Shown piece by piece: positions 48,798 to 64,000 of a DNA stretch of 64,000 nucleotides (positions within the stretch are counted from its first letter, which is position 1; the number at the start of each line of letters is the position of its first letter). Position numbers and translations under genes: made by a program. The stretch comes from Bugula neritina (lineage: Eukaryota > Bryozoa > Gymnolaemata > Cheilostomatida > Bugulidae), in the NCBI GenBank assembly GCA_964035545.1, contig OZ037765.1:19214698-19278697 (forward strand). The letters run 5' to 3'. The notes beneath the pieces were generated by a model. It did not search any database. It was not told the DNA's origin and saw only the letters and a program-made list of their open reading frames with translations.

Positions 48798-51700
48798 TTA
48801 TTGCATTGTTTTACCTTCCAAGCATTGTTGAAACCAATCAGTAATCCCAGCATTTCCATCTTTCTCTACCATTGCCTCAACTTCTTCTTTTAACTTTTTC
48901 TTGTTTGTCTGCATATATGCCAATAAACTATTCCATTAAATGTGAATACTATGCAGAATGCTATGCAAAATATTGTGATAAAAGCTTCCAATAGTGTTTT
49001 TCTATATATGCTATATTTAATTTTGTGACTTTTGAATTAAAGAACAGAAGAAAAATGTATATTCTGATGAAAAATGAAAAAAGGGTTTTGTATGACACAT
49101 GCATGTAGATATGCGCACGCCCACACACCCACACGCCCACCCGCACATATACACCTAGCCGTGCACACACATGTCATTCAACTCAATTAATCTATTCGAG
49201 GCTCTTAAGTCTATTAAACCTGGGTGTTGAAGCCTAATGTGGGTAAGAGTACTCTAGCTTTAGTAAATTTCAATATCTGCCCATGCAATAATATGGTATA
49301 CACTCAATAATGTCTAAATATGACACAAATTTAAATACTTTTAGTTAAAAGATTTTGTTTTGCAGGCAAGCCCATTGTTTTGGAGCTGTAGAGACCTAAA
49401 TTACCTATGGTCTATAAATCAAAAACTTTGAGCAAAAGTTTCGCTTTTGAAACATTTTCCTAATATTTATTTACTGAGTAAAATAAATTTTCAAAAACGT
49501 GAATTTATGAAAGCCATTGTTTTTTTTGTAAGTAGCTAAGTCCTGTTGAAACAAAGTCTGTTTTTCACATTGGAGTTGTTCTCCCAACTTTCTAAAAAAG
49601 TCCTGTGGCCTTCACCTATATTTCTGTAAACTAATAACTAATTAATTAATTTTAACTGTCCTAAAAAATCAAAGCTTCATTCTCAGTACAAAAGTTACTC
49701 ACTTTTCTCCCATTCTCTGTTAAAGGTAAAGAGTCAAAGTAGAAAATTCTTGCAGCTTTTTGTATCTCATCCAACTGCCCATGTAAGTAGATATTAACAC
49801 ATGTTATATCTATTTACACCAAACTGTATTTGTAAGCCAGAAACATTAAATTCATATAGCTTAACATGATAAGCAATATGGTAGATTTAATAACAGGTAG
49901 AGGGTAATGAGGGGGGGTTAAATTCTGGCAGAAACTACTTCATATGGGATACCTAATTAGCTTATATGACATTATTTGCATAATTGATCATGCTAAGAAA
50001 GTGTTTAACCCTAATATCTCTACATTAACAAAAACTATACATTCAGTGCTGTTGATCAGTCTTTATAAGAAACAAGATTGCTACATTTTTGTGTATCAAT
50101 ATGCATATACATGAATCAACCCAATGCATGTATAGTTACACATCAATATGAGCGCATATCTAATCAACCATTTGCTACGTCAAGTAAAGATATTGCAGTG
50201 AATGTGCATATAGCATACCCCATTCTGATGACAGAAAGCAAAAAGGTCCTCTTCTTTAGGTTTCTCTGCTCCACTATGTAACCTAAAACAGTTTTATTAA
50301 GTTCAATTACTGAGCATAATTTTTATCTTCTTCATATATTATTGATGTAAAGCTAAAGCTAAAATTGACCACCTCATAACATTTAAAGTCTTTTCAACTT
50401 GACTGCAAATGAACTTTCTGTAAAGTAACAAATATATATAATGCTTGATAACTCACACAACACAGTAGGTGATCTCATCTCCTATAACATCATTATTTTT
50501 TGCCCCAACCACCTGCAAAAGAAACAATATAGTAAAAAACAAATGCAGAGACGCCTAAATTTGGTGATGCACACAAATTTAAACATTAATTTATTTGAAA
50601 TAAATCATCAGAATTTCAACCCTTGTTTGTATTTATATTTCATTGCTAGATTTTGTAAAAAAATCTGTAACTTACTGAAACAGTTTTAAAAGTGGGATAT
50701 TTTAAGACAACTTCTTCAATTGGTCCAGGATACACAACATCTCCAAATATTTTAAATCTCATAGCATCAGTAACTCTTCCTTTTATTATAAAAGTGCCAT
50801 CTGGGTACATCATCCCCATATCTCTGGAGCAAAAGTAACATTACTATCCTTAAAAGATTATATTTTTACCATTTTCACGATTTCCATTTGGTAAGTTTAG
50901 ACAAATGTTATAGTAGCTATTGTAGGTTTGCAACTTTGACAAATTAGCCATAAATAACTTTGTTAAATGATGAAATATAATTATAGTTTAAACCATTTCT
51001 CATCCAAATCAAACAAAACTTGCAGGCATGTATGTTGTAGAATTATTACCCAGTCTTAAAGAAACCATCTTCTGTGAAAGCTTCTTTCGTCTTTTCTGGT
51101 TCTCCTCTGTAGCATTTCATAATACTAAATATTTTAACTTGTATTTCACCATCTTTACCAATGTCAACTACTTCATTCTTTTCATTCACCAGTCTTAGCT
51201 ATAAATAGAAACATGCTTTGATAAAGTTATTATAACAAACTTTATTGTTTATTTCAATACCTTTATACTTATATAGTAAAAAATATTTTGGAGTTTTCAT
51301 ATCGTTTGTTAATAATTTTATTACTATAACAAAAGATTTTCAAGAATGTTATTTTGTATGATATACTAATAGGTTTAAACAAAATATTAATACAATCTAA
51401 AGTAACATCATACAAACTCCTTGCTGTTTCTGGTATTTTTATAGTTTACATGTATAAAATACAGTAAGAAAATACTATTGTTATAATAAATCAGTAGCTT
51501 TCAGACAGTTTAACTTCTCTACGCTTATATGTCAATTTTTAAACTTTTGCTTATGAAAGCATCTTTGTTAAGTTAAATGTTGTGCACTGCTGCATGTTTT
51601 ATTTTCTAAAATTTCATATATATATAAAGCTTTTGAAATACTGTTGAACTACAAATATTTTGCTACATGTAATTATATTTGACATATGCAATCTTACATA

Positions 51701-52669
51701 TAAAATTGTTGATACTGCGGTTTTAAGCTGACATTGAAAACACTTTACGTTAAATTATAGCCCCCCTCTACTTTTCAAGAGCTGAAGCTAAATTAAGCAT
51801 CAAAACACAAACTACTGTTTATAGTTTTCCTTTTGTAAGAAAATTTTCAAATCAACACAAAAATTTTGAGCACACATGTATAGTTGATTTAACTTTGAAG
51901 TCTTTTTAATTGTCCTGTTTCCAATGGGCTTTAGGTTTTTATTGAAGAGCTGAAAATAATGTGTTTTATAAGGCACTACTGCATGCTATAAGCATGAAAT
52001 GCTAAGAATTTGTAAAAATATTTTTATCTAAAATATTTTTCATCTCTTTAATGTAATATACTTAGTTATTTATAGCACAAACTTCTGCATTTGATATTAG
52101 ATGAAGTCTTGACTCCCACATCTTTTCTATGTCATCTGGCTGACTACCAAGTGGAGTTGAGCCAATAAACGATGCTTCAGAACAACCATAGCCAGTCTAC
52201 AATAAATAGTAATGACTGATATCACACTTATTTACCACTAATTATAATGTAATTGTGATCGCAAGTAATAAACCCTTGAATATTTAAAAATGAAACGAAT
52301 CAACTAACAAATGGTATTCCTTTAAAAACTCTTGTCATGTTCTCTTTAAATTCTCTTGAAATTATTTGTCCAGCATATAAAATAAACTTCATAGAAGGTG
52401 CTTTCATTTGCTTTTGTTCCAAAGTAGAAGCTATTAGCTGTGTCACAGCAGATGGCAGGATAAAGTTGTCAACTCTAAAACATAGTGATTGTAACAATAT
52501 ATTTATAGTGATGAGGCGTTATAATTCATGGCCATCATTCTAATAATTTTTGATAAAACCATCACAAACGTGATTTCTTTTATCAAATATTTGACTTGAA
52601 TATGATATTAGGTTTTTGAATAACCAAATTTATAGATGCACATGTAACAAATAGTTTGGGAGTCAGTTG

Positions 52670-52749
<80 letters not shown>

Positions 52750-55700
52750 ATCCATTTGCAGCTTTGTAACAGAACCTAAAAACTTACCCTTCAGAGTGAA
52801 GAATGGCTGCACAGCAATTCCCAAATTGGTCTTTCTCTTCTGAAATATCGGGTGAGAGCACAACTTTACTGCATTTCCCTGCTAGTAGCATAGCAACAGC
52901 AGTGTATCCAATTAGGTCGTCAAAATTATAGTTTAGTGCTAACAGCACCTGCAACAAATTGTGCAATTCTTGCAACTAATTTTCTTAAGAACAAAAATTG
53001 ACAGCAAGTTATCAAAGACAGCACCTTTATTCATGCGATCAAAGCACAGACAAGTATCGTTGGGCTATAATGTTGCTTCATGTCTATGCATATAGTATTA
53101 TATATTTGCATACGAGTAGATCAAGTAAAGATACTTATTTAAAACCATTTTGGGTATTTTTATAGTTTGATACCGTACGCCAGGAGAAGTTGTAAAATAC
53201 ATGTGTAAAGAGCTGAAAAATATTGCTCACCCCAAGGTTGAAGTTGACCAGACATAAACTATTAGCCTTGCCACTGTTCTTATGTACAATACATTTAGGT
53301 TTACCAGTGCTGCCCTGTAACAAATATAAGCACACAACCACATATATGTGTAAATATACAGTGCATATATTAGTAGATATACATAATATACATAATGTAT
53401 AACAAAATCACAAATTAATCCATCCTGGCAACCATTCATGCAGTCATAGAAACGCACTGATACATTAGTAGGTATACCTACAATACGTAATATGTACTGT
53501 ATATCTACTAATATATGCATATCATATTTCCAAGTAGGCCTACCCAGTTTATTTAAACAGTTATGAACATATATTATTGCTGTGATTCAGTATTATACTT
53601 TGTTGAAAAGATACAAGTAGAGATATCTTACAGAAGTGAAAAGATGACACAAAACATCTTCTGGTTTCACACTCTTTCTAGCTTCTTCTAGTTGTTGATC
53701 AGATATTGACTCTCCATATTGTCTGAGTTTATCCAAGTTGTTAAGAAATTTCTGAGTTGGAGATCTGTCTTTGTATGAGTTGTCATAAAATACGTGCTTC
53801 ACGTGAGGTAACCTGCAAGACTTTTTACATTTACACACTCATATGATATAGTATATTTTTTTGGTGTGAGCAGACAGTTTCAAAGATAGCATAGGTGACA
53901 GGAATAGACCCTTTTTCAGAGGTTCCCAATGTCCCCCCTCCTTACAATTAAGAGTTGTGGTCTCTCAAATTGAAATTTGTTGAGCAAAATAGGCTTGAAC
54001 CCACTTTTGTGGTTTTGGTTGCTGAGCAATGCTGAAGCGCCACGTTAGCATTGCTCAGTAACCAGAAACACATAAATGCTTTCAAGATTATTTCCGTCAA
54101 AATTATTCATGAAGAAATATCTTTAACATTTTTTAAACTGCTAATATGTGTGCTTATATCAAAATATCTATCTCCCATAAGAACAATTTTATAACATAAT
54201 TAGAATTCTAAGTATCAGCCAAACTTTAAATTTTGAATGAGTTTGCTCTTTATACAAAGGTTCAACCTATTCTTTGTAAGAGACTACAACTTTTAATTGG
54301 AAAGAGAACCTCTGAAAAGGGTCTATTATAGTTTTAACTGGTTAACTTACGAGATTAATTACAGTTGCAAAATATTATAATAAGATAAGGTAAAAGTTTT
54401 TGCTTTAAACTAATATAGTTTAACAATATATAAACTCATAGATTAATCTGCAAGAGTTTTATTTTAAACTACACAAATTAATTTATATAGTAATTAAAGT
54501 TGACGATAATCCATTTTTGTTATATTAGAAACTATAATTGTACTTGCACAGTTTAGCACTGGAACTTCTGTGCATACTTTAAAAACAAAATAAATAGTTT
54601 TCTATTCCAGCTAAATAAGTATAACTAAAAAAGGCAAAATAAATATTACTACTTACACGCTAGAGTTGGGTGCCTCCTGATTTTCCCCAAACAATCCCAG
54701 TAAGGCAGAAAATGTTTCTCCTCCGTGCCCTTCACCGGCTATCAGAACTTTGCTATTTAAGACTGGGAGAACTTTAGAAATAGCCATTTTTATTGGAGCG
54801 TACAAATAAGGGTGCTAAAAGTAGTTGTTTTGTCAGCTTTTATAAAATTTGAATATACTACAATTATAGTAAATTTCAACTAAATCCTTTTCATAATTTG
54901 TAAAACATCTTAGGGCACTTTCAGATTCTGAAAGCACCCATAGATGTAAAATATGCTGTTTTTTGTGACTCAATGTTCGATTGAAGTACGCAGACTAAAA
55001 ATATTTTTCTCATTATACTTGCAGCTAAGGATTTCTAGGTGACCTATTAACTCAATATCAATTCAATTAACTTACAGCATATCCAATACCAACAGATACA
55101 GCAGCTGTGAACAGACATGCAGCTTCTAGAGTTGGAACTCCAACTACTGTGAGAGTATCTTCTCCAGGAGTAAGTCCTAAGGCTAACAAGCCTTTAGCAT
55201 ATCCATCAGCCTACATTTGAGATTGAAAACAAATATATTTCTATACATCTATTCTCACATTTTTTTTTCATATACATCTATAACGCAATTTAAAAAATTA
55301 ATCCAAATTTTAAATGGTTCATTAATTTTATACCAAATAGAATATCTAGTATAAATGTAACGTTCTTAAACTTCTAATGCTTGTTGATCAAACCATATAT
55401 TAGGAGTTAATTTTCCTATTGGTATAACTTTAACATCGTTATACATTTCTAAGCTGATTGAACATAATAAAGCTAGAAATTCAGTTGCTCGTTTTTCTTT
55501 CACATAAAAAGAAAAAAAATAGATGTTGGTGACTGTTGTTTAGAATCCCGAAGCTCCTGTCGTGTAATTGGTTAGCGCGCCTGCTTGCAAGCCGGAGGTC
55601 TGTGGTTCTAAACCCAGTGGGGGGCAATTATTTTACAGTGACAAAGCAATTTCTTACAAATAATTTGAAACTCATTTTAGTTAAAGGTTTCTTGTAACTT

Positions 55701-56317
55701 ACTCAGATATTTTGTATACCAGCAAATGGAAAGGGGATATTTAATAAGTTTTAAGAAGTTGTAAGTATATTATTTTCTTATTTAATATGAATATTGTTGT
55801 ACTGAGTATATATATTTGCATAACCAGCAGTTTACAGCCCATGTACCAGAAAGGGAATTTTACAGAGTATCAGAAGGTATTGAAAAGCAGTAGAAAGTAC
55901 TAGAATAATAGCGAATTATTTGGATTTCACTAAGTAGGCTATTGACCTCTATGCATAACATAAGTTTTTAAAAATTGATTCAACATGTCAATAGCAGAAA
56001 GGAACAGACTAGTTAGATAATTAATACCTAGCAGAATTGAATGTCAGAATAAAATTAAAACCACTCAAGCTTCAAGTACTTGTTGTACCAAAACCAGTTC
56101 AATGCCCGCATCAGTAACATTATATAGTAGATATTTATCGTACTTTTTGATGGATTTGACTAGCAGTCATTCTCTCCATAGTCTCTAAGTTAACCAACTC
56201 TCCATCATGTCCTTCTTTTCTGACTTTCTCAAACAGTTGGTAAAGTACCAGATCCTCTTGTACTGGATGTTCAGGATCATGTGTGTTGACATAACTCTTA
56301 GTCAGGGGTTCAGACAT
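48798..56317 (-). CDS. Acyl-CoA synthetase of the ANL (AMP-binding) superfamily, copy 1
   Basis: Fourteen coding exons: 56144-56317, 55076-55210, 54657-54814, 53632-53812, 53231-53314, 52788-52948, 52309-52474, 52083-52196, 51050-51198, 50676-50823, 50457-50512, 50219-50282, 49703-49774 and 48798-48908. They total 1,773 nt (590 residues). All are GT-AG (one GTTTGT donor) and in phase. It activates a carboxylic acid with ATP to an acyl-adenylate, then forms the CoA thioester. Motifs: TSGSTGKPK nucleotide loop (split between exons 4 and 5), GYGCSEAS, TGDMGMMYPDGTF, KGRVTDAMRF and LPLTENGRK with the C-terminal lysine. The closest recognised group is ACSF2/4-coumarate-ligase-like enzymes; the substrate is unknown. 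No C-terminal peroxisomal tripeptide (it ends GKTMQ). A TTTGCAG acceptor 5 nt upstream of AAAATG suggests a 5' UTR intron. Confidence 0.92.
52674..52746. repeat. (AT)n microsatellite
   Basis: About 35 AT dinucleotides in the intron between exons 52788-52948 and 52309-52474, about 40 bp from the donor of the former. Confidence 0.95.
53907..54323. mobile_element. 417 bp MITE, possible Tc1/mariner type
   Basis: Inverted ends GACCCTTTTTCAGAGGTTC and GACCCTTTTCAGAGGTTC (one base gap), with further matches inside (AGTTGTRGTCTCT). Both sides are bordered by TA. Inside is a hairpin at 54017-54063. No coding capacity. It lies in an intron of the acyl-CoA synthetase gene. Confidence 0.8.
54017..54063. 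repeat. 17 bp stem hairpin inside the MITE
   Basis: GGTTGCTGAGCAATGCT pairs with AGCATTGCTCAGTAACC (one G-T pair), with a 13 nt loop. Confidence 0.85.
55558..55630 (+). pseudogene. tRNA-like sequence (Cys- or Ala-type), probably not functional
   Basis: It has a box A-like TAATTGGTTAGCGC, an anticodon-arm region around GCTTGCAAGC, and a box B-like GGTTCTAAACC. The acceptor ends can pair partly (GCTCCTG with GGGGGGC). The anticodon loop would have 6 nt and the T arm has an extra base, so folding is imperfect. A tRNA pseudogene or SINE head is more likely than a working tRNA gene. Confidence 0.45.
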
Positions 56318-56329
56318 TTTCTTTACTGC

Positions 56330-58080
56330 AAAGTACATATCAGATGTAAAAATGCAAATTTACACATTTTAAATGAAAGTTTGGTTGTCAATATATAGAT
56401 AATGATTTTATGACACTTAATTAAATAGGTATACATATCAAAACTATTTGTCCAAAGAGCATAGCACTTTCAAATCATTAATGTGTTGCACAAAACTAAT
56501 GTTTTTATCAAGCAATTTTAAACCTATCAAGCTGAAAATTATATTTTTAGTTTTGCTACCGTTATATATTTAATGTGCAGCTGAATAACATGAAGCTCAT
56601 TATTTCAGCTAATAGTCTACAATATGTTATCAAAAACATAGATAGGTAAAAGCTGAAAATTTTCATGCAACATAATATTTATACCCTGAGTTCTGTTGCA
56701 TAAAACTGTGAGCTGGAAGCATACAAGTGAATTCTTTAATGTTTACCAATTATTTCATTTAGATAATTTTTGCAATACCATACTTACTAATTCAAATTCC
56801 CAGCAGTTTTATTCTATTCGTTAGCTGCTACTACTTTAGAAATGAGAAGCTGTAAACCAGCTAGTGTATTTAATCAGTACTTGCTATGCAGTGGATGTAT
56901 AACGCAGGACCAGTGGAGTGTAAAGCAATAAAAATCTCGAGATTTGATTGGTACTGAAAATAGAGATAAAAATAGCACAGTGGATAAATTAACCTAGCAT
57001 CACTGAGGAGATTGTATTTGTTTCCAGGGATCCAGTTTCGGCGTATACAATTACTTATTCTCTAATTATATGCAGCATTTGAGATTTAGAGACAGCTATA
57101 TTTGCTTATATAATATTATAACATTGTTGCTATGCAAGCTTTCAGAGAGATATGTACAAACATATTTTGAATAGATAGCTAATGTTTTTAGCGTACTAAA
57201 ACCACCCCACAACCTGAGTAATACGAAATAAAAATCTATTCATCGTAATCCTACACTGTTAAATATGATACTTTTCGTTTGCTATAAAAACAATACTTTG
57301 GTTGGAGGTTTCCTCTTTATCGTTTGTAATATCATACTTTGCTCTCTAAAATAGCTCCAAAAGATTAGAGACAGATAATATTTCCCTTTGAAACTGTTTG
57401 TTTCAATAAAATAAAACTGATTACAATAGAAGTAGATTACATGAGAATTTTCTATTAGATTTAGTAAAAGAGTTGAGTAAATTGATAAAAGCAGTAGATT
57501 CTTTAGTTATTTCATATCTGGCTGCGTGTATAGAAAAAACTTAGTTAATTTGAGGTTGCTAATCTAGAACTTTAATTTGTGTAAAAGTTGTTAGATAATA
57601 TATTTAGGTTTGTGTTTTTAAAAGAAAAACTAACAATTGATGCTGGTTGCAATCAAAGGAAATTACCCTTATAAAACCTGTCAACCACTAACTGCCAACA
57701 ATTATATAGCTTTAAAAAAGGCAAAATGTGTGACAGAATTTCCAGGATTAAAAAATATATTTGTGTGCAATGTGAATTCATAAAAAATTTTTTGACTCAG
57801 TTACAGCTGGGTAACAGCAAAGGTTATATAACTAGTGTTTAGTAGATTGAGATTGTGTTTGAGCTATATCTTTCACACACGCAAGCACACATGTTTCCCA
57901 TTTAGTAAAAATCTCATCAAGCATTTTTAACTAAAACCTTTTACTCTAGCATGCAAAATGAAAATTTTATTATAAGTTCTCTTAAACTACTCTTTCAGTT
58001 GCTGGTACGTTTTGGCTTATTTGACAGCTGCTTGCTTATAGTCTATTATTATTATTCTTTGGTTATTACTTATAAAGCAT
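56330..58080. other. Spacer between the two acyl-CoA synthetase genes
   Basis: Contains the likely 5' UTR exon and promoter of copy 1, but no TATA box or other element could be fixed. No other gene is recognised. Confidence 0.5.
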
Positions 58081-58082
58081 GT

Positions 58083-58300
58083 GGGAAGCAGCCATAATCT
58101 AGGGGTTAGAGCATTGGCTTAGTAAACTCGGGGTCATAGGTTCAAACCCCAGTAAAGGCCAATGGTGATGTTAAGAAGGGCATCCAGTCATAATTGCTCT
58201 TCTGTCACATATGAATAAGTCCTTAACTCGACTTGGAAAAAAACCCTTTCTATCAGAGGTTCTCACAGGAATAGTGACTATATACTTGCTGTGAATACTT
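58083..58300 (+). mobile_element. tRNA-derived SINE
   Basis: GGGAAGCAGCCATAATCTAG at the head, A box TAGGGGTTAGAGC, B box GGTTCAAACCC, then AAGGCCAATGGTGATGTTAA and AAGGGCATCCAGTCATAA. It matches the copies at 60980 (+) and 31100 (-). The GGGCATCCAGTCATAA part resembles LINE-derived tails of other invertebrate SINEs. Confidence 0.85.
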
Positions 58301-58903
58301 ACCAAGTGTGTCCAGATGGTGGAGTGCTCATGAGTAATAATGACAATGGGATAATACTATTATGGCAAAGTTGTATAAGTATGTTTATTTTACAACACCT
58401 ATAGGCACTATAGTGCAATTTAACACATTATAATTGACACATAATTGAATAAAACACAACTTTTAATCAAAATATTGCAGTATATAATATCATAGTTTCC
58501 TACTCATTCAATACTTTAAGTGGAATTGCAAAAAAAATTAGCTTAAATGAAAAATCAGAAATAGTTACATAATTATATTCGGCTGACAAGTGTAGGTTGT
58601 TAACGTTTATTTCACAGAAACTTGATAATTAATGAATATTTTAAATTTACCAGAAATATTTTGCATTAATCAAGAATTATTTGGAATATATTTAATATGT
58701 TATTAGCAATTCTTAATATTCTAATAAGCTAGTATTTTAAAAGAATAACAATTGCTGCAAAATTCCTTTCCATTGACTAATTAAAAAGGACTACTAGCAT
58801 GAGAAAACACAACTTTTCTCTGGAGTAGAAGTTTTATACTGGCATTCTATATAATCCCTCTTCCCATATTCTGATGCCAGTGGCTCATTTAAAATATATG
58901 TAA

Positions 58904-64000
<5,097 letters not shown>

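Noticed and set aside
55558-55630. Functional tRNA-Cys or tRNA-Ala gene
   Set aside because: The anticodon loop is one base short and the T arm one base long; kept only as a tRNA-like relic.

Overview
The window is animal nuclear DNA: AT-rich, with introns throughout, several repeat families and a true caspase domain, which is restricted to Metazoa. Nothing in it fixes the phylum; an invertebrate is likely. All genes that look functional lie on the minus strand. I rebuilt three complete gene models by hand (12, 4 and 14 coding exons). In each, every splice phase matches and the total length divides by three.

Layout. 1-290 is the edge of a LINE reverse transcriptase. 290-1450 and 17440-18700 are two halves of a decayed duplicate of the ADF/cofilin locus; about 16 kb has been inserted between them. 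That insert contains a 14-copy satellite of 0.68/0.79 kb monomers (4640-17438), which is itself interrupted by a 2.66 kb LTR element coding only for Gag and protease (11863-14524). The intact ADF/cofilin gene (21206-24781) follows. Its first coding exon is the ATG alone, and its first intron holds a pogo-like DNA transposon.

28995-38811 is the most interesting locus. It is one gene encoding about 1,232 residues: leucine-rich repeats, a Roc GTPase, a COR-like region, an acidic linker, and a caspase with p20 and p10 parts. This joins a sensor, a nucleotide switch and a death-type protease in one chain. Its introns carry a SINE, a long inverted-repeat element and a 740 bp terminal-inverted-repeat element whose interior is related to the satellite.

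38.8-48.8 kb is repeat-rich and holds an intact single-ORF Ty3/gypsy (Mag-like) retrotransposon with two identical 197 bp LTRs and a tRNA-Leu type primer site. 48798-56317 is a complete 590-residue ANL-superfamily acyl-CoA synthetase, and 58904 to the window edge is its tandem paralogue with two abnormal splice sites. In an intron of the paralogue, 62031-62344 carries a tandem pair of hammerhead ribozyme motifs 272 nt apart. The second copy has every conserved core base and three paired stems, as expected for a metazoan retrozyme.
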